A stretch of DNA of 64,000 bases. It comes from JAKALD01 sp963817785 (GTDB lineage: Bacteria > Pseudomonadota > Gammaproteobacteria > Burkholderiales > SG8-39). This document shows positions 16,884-25,109 of the stretch, one piece after another (positions within the stretch are counted from its first letter, which is position 1; the number at the start of each line of letters is the position of its first letter). Below the pieces are notes generated by a model, which worked only from the letters and a program-made list of their open reading frames with translations, had not been told where the DNA came from and searched no databases. Location of the stretch: assembly GCA_963817785.1 (NCBI GenBank), contig CAWFPL010000002.1, positions 620,001 through 684,000 of the forward strand. The letters are read 5' to 3'. A program made the translations under genes and the position numbers.

Positions 16884-17889
16884 TCTTCAGCAGGGCGCGA
16901 GCGTTGCGCTCGGTGATGTCGCGCTTGGCGCCCTCGTCGAGCCGCGGGTGCGCGCTCACCACCTCCACCGGCCGCTCGTAGGCAATCGGAAAGCAGTAGT
17001 CGCTGCCCATCAGCACGCGGTCCGCCCCGACCACCTGCACCAGGTAGTCGAGCACGTGCTCCGAATAGCCGATGGTGTCGTAGTAGAAGCGCCGCAGGTA
17101 CTCGAGCGGCCCGGAGGCGAGCTTCTTCAGGTCCTCGCGCTTCTCCCAGCCGCGCTGCAGCCGGCCGACCAGCCACGGGAACGCGCCCCCGGCGTGCGGC
17201 AGCACGACTACCAGGCGCGGGAAGCGGTCGAGCACGCCGCCGAAGATCAGGTGCGCGGCGGCGATCGCCGATTCGAACGGGTTGCCGAGCAGATTGGTGA
17301 GATAGAAGCGCTCCAGCCGCTCGGCGCCGATGACGAACACCGGGTGCAGGAACAGCGGCAGGCCGAGCGCCTCGATCCTCTCGTAGACCGGAAAGAACGC
17401 CGGGTCGGAGAGCTCTTTGTCGAGCACGCGCGTGGCCATGTAAAAGCCGCGCACGCCGGCGAGTCGTGCCGCGCGCTCCACCTCGCGTACCGCCAGGTCG
17501 GGCTCGTGCATCGGCAGCGTAGCGAGGCCCACCAGCCGGCGCGGATGCTTCTCGTGGGCGCCCGCGAGCTCCTCGTTGAAGGTGGCGGCGAGCCGCTCGC
17601 CGAGCGTGCGTCCCGCCCAGTAGAGCATCGGCTGCGACAGCGACAGGGCGTGCACCTCGACACCCTGCTCGTCCATGGCCGCGAGGCGAGCATCGAGGTC
17701 CACGTAGCGCGGCCCCAGCGGCCCGGTCATCAGGTGCCCGACCTTGAACTGCGGCCCCTTGCCCTCGACCATGCGCCACTCGACGCCATGGGCCGGGCCG
17801 TGCTCGGCGACGAGATCGAGGAACGCCTTCGGGTAGTAGTGCGCGTGCACGTCCACCGGGCCGTGCGCGTGCGTGTGCGGCCCGGCCAT
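16879..17889 (-). CDS. Amidohydrolase family protein (ACMSD-like)
   Basis: Metal-dependent hydrolase or decarboxylase of the amidohydrolase-2 (ACMSD, gamma-resorcylate decarboxylase) family, 336 residues. The metal-binding pattern is VDVHAHYYP at the N-terminus (HxH, about residues 14-16), His in LFLHPVF, His in VLPHAGGAFPW and Asp in MGSDYCFP. The substrate is unknown. The gene ends ...NARALLKI*, and both the stop and part of the last codon lie in the right end of the IS, so a few original C-terminal residues may be lost. Since the family often ends at NARRLLGL, the loss is small. A lipoprotein gene lies 1 nt upstream. Confidence 0.85.
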   Translation of the reverse strand: MAGPHTHAHGPVDVHAHYYPKAFLDLVAEHGPAHGVEWRMVEGKGPQFKVGHLMTGPLGPRYVDLDARLAAMDEQGVEVHALSLSQPMLYWAGRTLGERLAATFNEELAGAHEKHPRRLVGLATLPMHEPDLAVREVERAARLAGVRGFYMATRVLDKELSDPAFFPVYERIEALGLPLFLHPVFVIGAERLERFYLTNLLGNPFESAIAAAHLIFGGVLDRFPRLVVVLPHAGGAFPWLVGRLQRGWEKREDLKKLASGPLEYLRRFYYDTIGYSEHVLDYLVQVVGADRVLMGSDYCFPIAYERPVEVVSAHPRLDEGAKRDITERNARALLKI

Positions 17890-17890
17890 A

Positions 17891-18178
17891 TCAGCCGCCG
17901 TCGCCGGCCGGCTTGTTGAAGCTCTTCAGTCGCACCTTGTCGTTGACGAACTGGATGGTGATGCTGGCATCTTTGTCGGTCCAGGTCGCCGAGGAGCCGG
18001 ACATCCCGAGGATGTCGACGCTGGACGAGCGGGTCGGCTTGCCGAGCAGGTCGGTGACGTCCTGGCGGGTCATTCCCTCGTGGATCTTGGCGAAGTTGTC
18101 CTCGGTGATCTTGGAGCCGCAGGCGGCCAGCAGCAGGGCCAGCGCGACCGCGACCAACGAGCGGCGAAACGAAACCAT
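17891..18178 (-). CDS. BamE/SmpA-like lipoprotein
   Basis: A 95-residue lipoprotein starting MVSFRRSLVAVALALLLAACGSK: basic n-region, hydrophobic core and lipobox LAAC with lipidation Cys at residue 20. The mature part has the pattern IHEGMTRQDVTDLLGKPT followed by a beta strand (SATWTDKDASITIQF), as in SmpA/OmlA/BamE-fold periplasmic proteins. It is probably anchored in the outer membrane. An upstream in-frame ATG at 18211 would bury the signal peptide. It is transcribed towards the amidohydrolase and diverges from the aldolase gene. True BamE is usually in another context, so this is a paralogue. Confidence 0.75.
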   Translation of the reverse strand: MVSFRRSLVAVALALLLAACGSKITEDNFAKIHEGMTRQDVTDLLGKPTRSSSVDILGMSGSSATWTDKDASITIQFVNDKVRLKSFNKPAGDGG

Positions 18179-18246
18179 CCTGACTCCCTGGAAGACGGCC
18201 ATCGGGCGCAACTATAATCGAGTTGACGTCGATACGGGAGCCGAGC

Positions 18247-19011
18247 ATGCCGGAGACCAGAGCACTGCAGCCGCGCCGCCAGGCGGCGGACACGCGCGAA
18301 GCGCGCACCGATCTGGCGGCGGCATTCCGCCTCGCGGTGCGCCTGGGCCTGCACGAGGGCGTATGCAACCACTTCACGCTCGGGCTGCCCGGTTCGAGCG
18401 AGCGCTTTCTGCTCAATCGCTTCGGCCTGCACTGGAGCGAGGTGAGCGCGTCCAACCTGCTCGTGCTCGACGCGCAGGGCCGGGTGCTCGAGGGCGAAGG
18501 CGAGTTCGAAAAGACCGCGTTCCACATCCATTCGCGCATCCACCTCGCCCACCCGCACGCGCGCTGCGTGCTGCATACCCACATGCCTTACGCGACCGCG
18601 CTCAGCATGCTCGAGGGCGGGCGCCTCGAAATGGCCGGCCGGAACGCGCTGCGCTTCTTCGGCGACATCGCGTACTATGACGAGTACCGCGGGCTGGTGG
18701 TTGATCATGCAGAGGGGGACCGGATCGCGCAAGCGCTGGGCGACAGGCGCTGCCTGTTCCTCGCCAGCCACGGCGTGATCGTCGTGGGGCCCTCCGTCGC
18801 GGAGGCCTTCGACCTCCTGTATTACCTCGAGCGCGCCTGCCAGGCACAGGTGCTGGCGATGTCCACCGGCAAGGCTTTGCGCCGGAGCGCGGAGGACGTC
18901 GCGCGCGGCACCCACCGGTTGCTGCTCGAGGACAACCCCAAATACGCGGGCGCGCACTTCGCCGCGCTCAAGCGCATCCTCGATCGCGAACAGCCGGATT
19001 ACGCGCGATGA
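18247..19011 (+). CDS. Class II aldolase/adducin family protein
   Basis: Zinc-dependent aldolase or epimerase fold, 254 residues from ATG 18247 (GGGAGCC ribosome-binding site at 18236). The zinc ligands are HTHMPYATAL (HxH) and ASHGVIVVGPS (His); Glu in GEGEFEKTAFHI is the likely catalytic acid. The family includes fuculose-phosphate aldolase, but many betaproteobacterial members have unknown substrates, and there is no sugar kinase or isomerase nearby. It overlaps the next gene by 4 nt (ATGA). Confidence 0.85.
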   Translation: MPETRALQPRRQAADTREARTDLAAAFRLAVRLGLHEGVCNHFTLGLPGSSERFLLNRFGLHWSEVSASNLLVLDAQGRVLEGEGEFEKTAFHIHSRIHLAHPHARCVLHTHMPYATALSMLEGGRLEMAGRNALRFFGDIAYYDEYRGLVVDHAEGDRIAQALGDRRCLFLASHGVIVVGPSVAEAFDLLYYLERACQAQVLAMSTGKALRRSAEDVARGTHRLLLEDNPKYAGAHFAALKRILDREQPDYAR

Positions 19012-19589
19012 GTCCGGCGCCGGGCGGCTCGCCCGCGACCGCTGCGCCGCTCGCCGCCGGCGTGACGCTGCGTGCGGCGGCAGCGCAGGACATGCCCGCG
19101 ATCCAGTCGATCTACGCCCATCACGTCCTGAACGGGCTGGCGTCGTTCGAAGAGCAGCCGCCGGCGGTCGAGGAGATGCGGCGCCGCTATGAGGAGGTGA
19201 CCGGCCGGGGCCTTCCCTACCTGGTGGCCGAGCGCGGCGGGCGGGTCGTCGGCTTCGGCTACTGCGCGCCATACCGCACGCGCTCCGCGTATCGCTTCGT
19301 GCTCGAGGATTCCGTGTACGTGCTGCTGGGGCAACACCGGCAGGGCATCGGCAAGGCATTGCTCGCCGAGCTGGTGGCGCGCTGCGAGCGGCTCGGCTAC
19401 CGGCAGCTGATCGCGGTGATCGGCGATAGCGCCCACGCCGCCTCGGTCGGGCTGCACGCGAATCTCGGGTTTCTGCGCGTCGGCACCCTGCGTTCGGTGG
19501 GATACAAGTTCGGCCGCTGGGTGGACTGCGTGATCATGCAGCGGCCGCTGGGCGAGGGGGACCGCACGCCGGCCCGCGACATCGGCTGA
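19008..19589 (+). CDS. GNAT family N-acetyltransferase (phosphinothricin acetyltransferase-like)
   Basis: Acetyl-CoA-dependent N-acetyltransferase, 193 residues. The pattern VTLRAAAAQDMPAIQSIYAHHV at the start, FGYCAPYRTRSAYRFVLEDSVYV in the middle and the acetyl-CoA-binding QHRQGIGKALL loop (about residues 107-117) match the pat/bar/methionine-sulfoximine group. It is probably a detoxifying enzyme for amino acid analogues. Its ATG overlaps the aldolase stop, so it is translated from the same mRNA. Confidence 0.85.
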   Translation: MSPAPGGSPATAAPLAAGVTLRAAAAQDMPAIQSIYAHHVLNGLASFEEQPPAVEEMRRRYEEVTGRGLPYLVAERGGRVVGFGYCAPYRTRSAYRFVLEDSVYVLLGQHRQGIGKALLAELVARCERLGYRQLIAVIGDSAHAASVGLHANLGFLRVGTLRSVGYKFGRWVDCVIMQRPLGEGDRTPARDIG

Positions 19590-19604
19590 CCCCGCGGGCG
19601 CGGC

Positions 19605-21338
19605 TCAGCTCGCGAACTGCTGGATCTGCAGCAGCAGCTCGGATCTCGAGACCACCCCGAGCAGGCGCCGCTCGTCGGCGCTGCTCACGACCGGCAGGCG
19701 CTCGGTGCCCTGGGTGAGAAACACCTGCAGCGCGTCGCCCAGGCTCGCATCCGGCAGGACCACGGGAAAGTCGCGCTTCATCAGCTCGCCGGCGGTGGAC
19801 GAAGGCGTTGCGCCTCTGCCGATCAGATGCTGCTTGATTTCGTGCAGCGAAATGGCGCCGAGGAAGCGCTGCGCGTCGTCGACCACGTACACATAGCGCA
19901 CCGGGTGCTCGAGGAACATGTGCTCGACCTCGGCGAAGCTGGCCGAAGCGCGCACCACCGACGCCGCCGGCTTGACCAGATCCGCGATCTTCAGCCCGCG
20001 CCAGCGTGCGCGTGCGCGCTCCTGCTCGTTGCGGTGCAGGGTGACTTCGTACATCGAATGCTCGCCGACGCTGCGCGCCATGAAGTAAGCCGCCACGCAG
20101 GCGAGCATCAGCGGCAACACGACCGAATAGCTCAGCGTCATCTCGAAGATCATCAGGATCGCCATCAGCGGCGCCTGGGTCGCGCCGGCGAGGAACGCGC
20201 CCATGCCGACGATCGCGTACGCGAACGGCATCGACGTGGCGTTCGGCCAGAGCATGTGGGCGCCCTGGCCGAACAGGCATCCCAGCGACGCGCCGACGAA
20301 CAGCGTAGGGGTGAACACGCCGCCGATTCCGCCCGATCCGGTTGTGGCCGCGGTCGCGGCGATCTTTGCCACCAGCACGAGCAGCACCATCCACCATAGC
20401 CAGTCCTGGTGCAGCAGCTCGTTGACGACCGAATAACCGTTGCCCCAGACCTCGGGTCGCCACACCGAGATCGTTCCCACGATCAGCCCGCCGAGGCCCA
20501 GCTTCGCCGGCAGCGGGAGCGCAAGCTGCCTGAATCCCGCTTTGGCGCCGTCCAGGACGCGCATGAACTGCGGGGCCAGGGCGCCGGCGATCAGGCCGAG
20601 CAGGACGAACAACAGCATTTCGCGGCCGAAGACGCTGGGAAAAGCCGGCATCTGGTAGGGCGGCCGGTAGCTGGTCAGCTCGCGCATCGTGATATTGGAG
20701 ACCACGGAGGCGACCACCAGCGGTCCGAAGCTCTCCATGGCGATCGATCCGAGCACGATTTCCGATACGAAGAGCGAGCCCGCGATCGGCGCGCTATAGG
20801 CCGCGGTGATGCCGGCTGCGGCGCCGCAGGCGACCAGCAGACGCAGCCGCGGCGGGTTGAGGCGCACCAGGCGGCCAGTGAACGACGCGCACATCGCGGC
20901 CAGGTGGACCATCGAGCCCTCGCGGCCGATCGATCCGCCCGAGGCGACCGTGAACAGCGACGAGCCGCTGCGCGCCAGGCCCTGGCGCACCGGGATCCGG
21001 CCGTCGCCGATCGCGATCGCCTCCATGTAATCCGAGGCCGCGCCGTCCGGGCTGAAGCGCCGGCTGAGCTGCAGCAGCAGCCCGCCGACCACGCCGCCCA
21101 GCGCGGGAAGGACGATGCGCCCGTACCACGGCACGGACTCGGCCATGTCCACGAAGCTGCTGCTGCGCCCGACGAACAGCCACTGCAGGGCCGCGATCGC
21201 CTCGCGGAAGGCGATCGTCGCGACCGCGCCGATGAAGCCGACCACCACCGCCCACAGCAGCATCGAATGGGTTTCGGACGGCCGCAAGCGATCGAGCAGG
21301 CGGATCCAGAGCCTGTGCAGGCGCGGCAGGGTCTTCAT
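19605..21338 (-). CDS. ClC-family chloride channel/transporter with CBS domains
   Basis: Integral membrane protein, 577 residues from the ATG at 21338; an ATG further upstream would add a charged tail. The membrane part (about 20-430) has GREGSMVH (the GxEGP-type loop with its gating Glu) and GIGGVFTPTLFVGASLG. Two CBS domains follow (about 455-510 and 520-575). The first selectivity motif GSGIP is not recognisable, as in ClcB-like proteins. It may exchange chloride and protons. It converges with the GNAT gene. Confidence 0.88.
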   Translation of the reverse strand: MKTLPRLHRLWIRLLDRLRPSETHSMLLWAVVVGFIGAVATIAFREAIAALQWLFVGRSSSFVDMAESVPWYGRIVLPALGGVVGGLLLQLSRRFSPDGAASDYMEAIAIGDGRIPVRQGLARSGSSLFTVASGGSIGREGSMVHLAAMCASFTGRLVRLNPPRLRLLVACGAAAGITAAYSAPIAGSLFVSEIVLGSIAMESFGPLVVASVVSNITMRELTSYRPPYQMPAFPSVFGREMLLFVLLGLIAGALAPQFMRVLDGAKAGFRQLALPLPAKLGLGGLIVGTISVWRPEVWGNGYSVVNELLHQDWLWWMVLLVLVAKIAATAATTGSGGIGGVFTPTLFVGASLGCLFGQGAHMLWPNATSMPFAYAIVGMGAFLAGATQAPLMAILMIFEMTLSYSVVLPLMLACVAAYFMARSVGEHSMYEVTLHRNEQERARARWRGLKIADLVKPAASVVRASASFAEVEHMFLEHPVRYVYVVDDAQRFLGAISLHEIKQHLIGRGATPSSTAGELMKRDFPVVLPDASLGDALQVFLTQGTERLPVVSSADERRLLGVVSRSELLLQIQQFAS

Positions 21339-21470
21339 CGACGACGGGGCTCGGCGGGGCTTGCCGGTATTCGTGCTGCGGGGAGGCGCAAGTATATGTC
21401 GATTTGCCCGAGGCTCACGCGCGGCCCGGCATGGCGGCATAAACGAGATCGATCGGCCAGGAAGGCCGAA

Positions 21471-22223
21471 TCACTTGAACAGCAGCAGGAGGCCGCTTGC
21501 GATCAGCAACGTGGCGACGATGCGCTTGAACGTCCGCTCGTCGAGGCGCCGGTGCAGATGGTTGCCCGCGAGCATGGCGAGGCCCATCACCGGAAACATC
21601 AGGGCGAGCAGCGCCAGCACTTCACGGTCGTACAGTCCCAGTCCGCCATAGCCAACTGCGCGCAGCACGCCGAGCCCGAACAGCACTACCGAGACCGAGG
21701 CGCGGAAGCGCGTCTTGTCCAGCCCGAGCGCGTTCAGATAGACGACGTAGAATGGCCCCGCCATGCCGCCGAACACGGTGGCGACCAGCGCACCGACCCC
21801 GCCGGCAGCCGGCGCGAGCAGCCTGGCGGGCGCCGCCGTGCTCGCGCGTCGCGGCGTAAACGACCAAAGCGCATAGCCGATGATGAACGCGCCAAATGCC
21901 TTGAGCAGCACATGGGGATGCACCGAGCTGAACAGCCACAGCCCCGCGCCGACCCCGGCGAGCGTGGGCAGGACGAGGCGGCGCAGGCCGCGCCAGTCCA
22001 CGTGTCTGTACTCGCGCAGCGACTGGCCGAGCGAGGCTGCCAGGCCGAGCGTGGTGATGACCGGGATCACCGCCCGCAACGGCAGCACCAGCAGGAGCAG
22101 CGGGATCGCCATGACGCCGGCGCCGAAGCCGGCCGCGGCGCGCAACGTGTAGGCGCCGAAGACCACCAGCGCGCAGAACACGAGCTGCGGCCAGCCGGCG
22201 ATCGCAAGCAGCGCGTCGATCAC
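21471..22223 (-). CDS. Sulfite exporter TauE/SafE family protein
   Basis: Multi-pass membrane protein of 250 residues with about eight hydrophobic segments and the family pattern AAAGFGAGVMAIPLLLLVLP near the N-terminus, repeated in the second half as VFGGMAGPFYVVYLNALGLDK. Members export sulfite, sulfoacetate or other organosulfur anions, but most are untested. It starts at GTG 22223, which overlaps the stop of a 26-codon fragment. Confidence 0.85.
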   Translation of the reverse strand: MIDALLAIAGWPQLVFCALVVFGAYTLRAAAGFGAGVMAIPLLLLVLPLRAVIPVITTLGLAASLGQSLREYRHVDWRGLRRLVLPTLAGVGAGLWLFSSVHPHVLLKAFGAFIIGYALWSFTPRRASTAAPARLLAPAAGGVGALVATVFGGMAGPFYVVYLNALGLDKTRFRASVSVVLFGLGVLRAVGYGGLGLYDREVLALLALMFPVMGLAMLAGNHLHRRLDERTFKRIVATLLIASGLLLLFK

Positions 22224-22300
22224 GGCGCGCGCTGCTCGATCATGAGCCCGCCGATCGCGCCGGCACCGAGCACCAGGACCCAGGCCGGTGCTTCAGCCAT
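22220..22300 (-). pseudogene. 26-codon fragment resembling the N-terminus of a ketopantoate-reductase-type protein
   Basis: An ATG at 22300, inside the last codons of the oxidoreductase gene, opens a 26-residue frame, MAEAPAWVLVLGAGAIGG and so on, with a canonical GxGxxG dinucleotide-binding turn after a beta strand. It ends at TGA 22220-22222, overlapping the GTG of the TauE gene. It looks like the start of an ApbA/PanE-like gene joined by deletion to the next gene, and may now only couple translation of its neighbours. It is too short for a firm call. Confidence 0.35.
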
Positions 22301-23276
22301 TGCCGGTCACCAGCACCGCCTTGCCCATGACCCTGCGCTCGGCCATCTCGCGCAACGCCTGGGACGCGCGCTCGAGCGGGTAGGTCGAGGACACGTGCGG
22401 CCTGAGCCTGCCCTGCGCGTACCAGGCGCCGAGCTCCTGCACCGCCGCGGCGAACTCGTGCGGCGCGCGGCGCGTCCACTCGCCCCAGTACACGCCGATG
22501 ATCGAGCGCTCCATGAGCAGCGGCAGGTTGAGCGGGATCTTCGGAATGTCGCCGCCGGCGAACCCGATCACGAGCAGCCGGGCGCGCCACGCCGAGGAGC
22601 GCAGCGCCGCCTCGGTGTATGCCCCGCCGACCGGGTCGTAGATCAGGTCGACGCCCTGGCCGCCGGTGAGCGCCTTGAGGCGTTCGCGCAAGTCTTCCGC
22701 CACGTAGTTGATGGTTTGGTCGGCGCCGTGCGCGCGGCACACCGCAAGCTTGTCCTCGCTCGAAGCGCAGGCGATGACGCGCAGGCCCAGGATCTTGCCG
22801 ATCTCGATCGCCGCGATGCCGACCCCGCCGGCCGCGCCGAGCACCAGCAGCGTTTCGCCGGGGGCGGATGCGACACGGTTGCGCAGCGCGTGGTGCGAGG
22901 TGCCGTAGGTGAGCAGGAACGCCGCCCCGGTCTTGAAATCCATCCCCTCGGGCAGCGGCACGAGGCGCGCCGCCGGCACCAGGCACTCTTCGGCGAACGC
23001 GCCGTAGCTGGTGAAGGCGATGACGCGGTCCCCCGGCTTCGCCTGTGTGACGCCTTCGCCGACCTCCTTCACCACGCCCGCGAGCTCGCTGCCTGGAGAG
23101 AACGGCAAGGGCGGCTTCACCTGGTACTTGTTCTGGATGATGAGCACGTCCGGAAAATTGACGCTCGCCGCCTTGACGCTCACCACCGCCTCGCCGGGCC
23201 CGGGGCGCGGCGAGGGCAGTTCCTCGACCGCCAGGGTCTCGGGCGGCCCGAACTGCCTGCAAAGCACTGCCTTCAT
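22293..23276 (-). CDS. NADPH:quinone oxidoreductase family protein
   Basis: Zinc-free medium-chain reductase, 327 residues from ATG 23276 (MKAVLCRQFG). It has a GroES-like N-terminal domain with SVNFPDVL, a Rossmann domain with LVLGAAGGVGIAAIEIGK (about 143-160) and the family C-terminal AERRVMGKAVLV. It reduces quinones or enoyl-type substrates with NADPH. No structural-zinc cysteines are seen. An SDR gene lies 41 nt upstream on the same strand. Confidence 0.88.
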   Translation of the reverse strand: MKAVLCRQFGPPETLAVEELPSPRPGPGEAVVSVKAASVNFPDVLIIQNKYQVKPPLPFSPGSELAGVVKEVGEGVTQAKPGDRVIAFTSYGAFAEECLVPAARLVPLPEGMDFKTGAAFLLTYGTSHHALRNRVASAPGETLLVLGAAGGVGIAAIEIGKILGLRVIACASSEDKLAVCRAHGADQTINYVAEDLRERLKALTGGQGVDLIYDPVGGAYTEAALRSSAWRARLLVIGFAGGDIPKIPLNLPLLMERSIIGVYWGEWTRRAPHEFAAAVQELGAWYAQGRLRPHVSSTYPLERASQALREMAERRVMGKAVLVTGNG

Positions 23277-23317
23277 CGGCTTCTCGCTGAAAACGCAGGC
23301 GGCATGATAGCCCGCGC

Positions 23318-24094
23318 TCAGCCCGAGCGCGCCGCGGCGCCGCCGTCGATGGTGAGGACGCAGCCGCTGGTGTAGGCCGAGCGCTCCGACACCAGGAAGG
23401 CCGCCGCCCAGGCGATCTCCTCGGGCGTAGCCGGACGGCCGAAGGACATTCCGGCGAACAGCTCCCGGTAGCGCGCCGGGTCGCCCAAGCGCGCCTCGGC
23501 GCGCTGCCGGTACAGGCTCGTTAGGCGGTCGGTCGCTACCGGGCCCGGGTTGATGCCGAGCACGCGGATGCCGTCGGCGTGCGAGGCGCCGCCGAGCGCG
23601 CGCGTGAACGCCATCAGGCCGGCGTTGGCGGCGCTGCCGGCGATGTACGACGCGTCCATCTTCTCCCCGGCGCTGCCGATGATGTTGAGGACGACGCCGC
23701 GGCCGGCGGCCTTCATCCTGCCGTAGACCTGCCGCGCGAGGTTGATGTAGCCGAAGACCTTCAGGTCCCAGGCGCGGCGCCAGGTCGCCTCGTCCACCTT
23801 GAGCAGGTCGCCGCCTGGAATGGCGCCCGCGTTGTTCACCAGGATGTCGAGCCCGCCCGCCCACGCCGCAAGCTCCTCGGCCGCGCCGCGCTGCGACAGG
23901 TCGATCGGTTTGCACGCCACTTGGACGCCGTGGCGATCGCGGATTTCGGCCGCCGCGGCCTCGAGCGCGCCCGCGTCGCGCGCGGCGATCATGACCGCGC
24001 AGCCCTCGGCGGCGAGTGCCGCGGCGCAGGCGCGCCCGATGCCCTTGGAGCCCCCCGTGACCAGCACCCGTTTGCCCCGCAAGCCCAGATCCAT
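23318..24094 (-). CDS. SDR family oxidoreductase (atypical active site)
   Basis: Rossmann-fold protein of 258 residues with the cofactor turn TGGSKGIG (about 14-21) and LVNNAG. At the active site it reads YIAGSAAN, so the usual Tyr is followed at +4 by Ser and not by the catalytic Lys of YxxxK. The expected catalytic Ser region is IIGSAGEK. It may have changed chemistry or be inactive as a dehydrogenase. It lies upstream of the quinone oxidoreductase and diverges from the hydrolase gene across 87 nt. Confidence 0.82.
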   Translation of the reverse strand: MDLGLRGKRVLVTGGSKGIGRACAAALAAEGCAVMIAARDAGALEAAAAEIRDRHGVQVACKPIDLSQRGAAEELAAWAGGLDILVNNAGAIPGGDLLKVDEATWRRAWDLKVFGYINLARQVYGRMKAAGRGVVLNIIGSAGEKMDASYIAGSAANAGLMAFTRALGGASHADGIRVLGINPGPVATDRLTSLYRQRAEARLGDPARYRELFAGMSFGRPATPEEIAWAAAFLVSERSAYTSGCVLTIDGGAAARSG

Positions 24095-24181
24095 AAAACG
24101 CCCCTCGATGAAAGTTCGGCTTTTGCGCTAGTCTTGCAGCCTCCCGCGCCGGATACAACGGCGCCTGCGAAACGCGCGACC

Positions 24182-25093
24182 ATGGCCACCCTCACCACCG
24201 ACGACGGCGTCAAGCTGTACTACGAGGAAGCCGGCAGCGGCACCGCGATCGTGTTCGTGCACGAGTTCGCGGGCGACTGCCGCAGCTGGGAGCCGCAGCT
24301 GCGGCACTTCTCGCGCCGCTACCGCTGCATCGCCTACAACGCGCGCGGCTATCCGCCGTCGGACGTGCCGGAGGATGTCGGGCGCTACTCGCAGGAGCGC
24401 GCGCGCGACGACATCCGCTGCGTGCTCGACGCGCTCGGCATCGCCCGAGCGCACGTGGTCGGCCTGTCGATGGGCGCGTTCGCGACGCTGCATTTCGGCA
24501 TGCAGTACGCCGCCCAGGGGCAGGGCGAAGCCGCGCGCGCGCTGTCGCTGGTGGTCGCCGGCTGCGGCTACGGGGCGCACCCGGCGCAGCGCGCGCGCTT
24601 CCAGCAGGAGGCGCGCCAGCTCGCCGAGACGATGCTCGCCGGGGGCATGGCGAAGCTCGCCTCCAGCTACGGGCACGGCCCCTCGCGCGTGCAGCTGCAG
24701 GCGAAGAACCCGCGCCAGTTCGCCGATTTCATCGCCAACCTCTCGGAGCACTCGGCGCGGGGCTCGGCGAACACCATGCTCGGCTACCAGGCGCTGCGGC
24801 CCTCGCTCTACGACCTGGTGGAGCGCATGGCGCGCATCGCGGCGCCGACGCTGATCGTGGCCGGGGACGAGGACGAGCCGAGCCTGGAGCCCTCGCTGCT
24901 CATGAAACGGGCCAACCCGATGGCCGCGCTCGCGGTGCTGCCGAGGAGCGGCCACGTGCTCAACATGGAGGAGCCGGCGGTGTTCAACCGGCTGCTCGAG
25001 GACTTCTTCCACCAGGTCGAAGCCGGCCGCTGGACGGCGCGCGATGCGCGCGCGCCGGTGCCGTCCGTTTACGGCCCGGGCGGCAAGCCCTGA
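24182..25093 (+). CDS. Alpha/beta hydrolase
   Basis: Serine hydrolase of 303 residues. The nucleophile elbow is GLSMGAF (about residues 95-101), the acid is in AGDEDEPS and the His in RSGHVLNME. The oxyanion region is VFVHEFAGD. The family includes 3-oxoadipate enol-lactonase and C-C hydrolases; the natural substrate is unknown. It is first in a rightward run with an enolase-superfamily gene and an acyl-CoA ligase, 16 nt ahead of the next gene. Confidence 0.85.
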   Translation: MATLTTDDGVKLYYEEAGSGTAIVFVHEFAGDCRSWEPQLRHFSRRYRCIAYNARGYPPSDVPEDVGRYSQERARDDIRCVLDALGIARAHVVGLSMGAFATLHFGMQYAAQGQGEAARALSLVVAGCGYGAHPAQRARFQQEARQLAETMLAGGMAKLASSYGHGPSRVQLQAKNPRQFADFIANLSEHSARGSANTMLGYQALRPSLYDLVERMARIAAPTLIVAGDEDEPSLEPSLLMKRANPMAALAVLPRSGHVLNMEEPAVFNRLLEDFFHQVEAGRWTARDARAPVPSVYGPGGKP

Positions 25094-25109
25094 GTGGCGA
25101 GGAGGCCAC

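Noticed and set aside
20409..23375. Long plus-strand frame of 988 codons across the ClC, TauE and oxidoreductase region
   Set aside because: It runs antisense through three genes with clear motifs; Arg/Gln/His-rich product, no ribosome-binding site.
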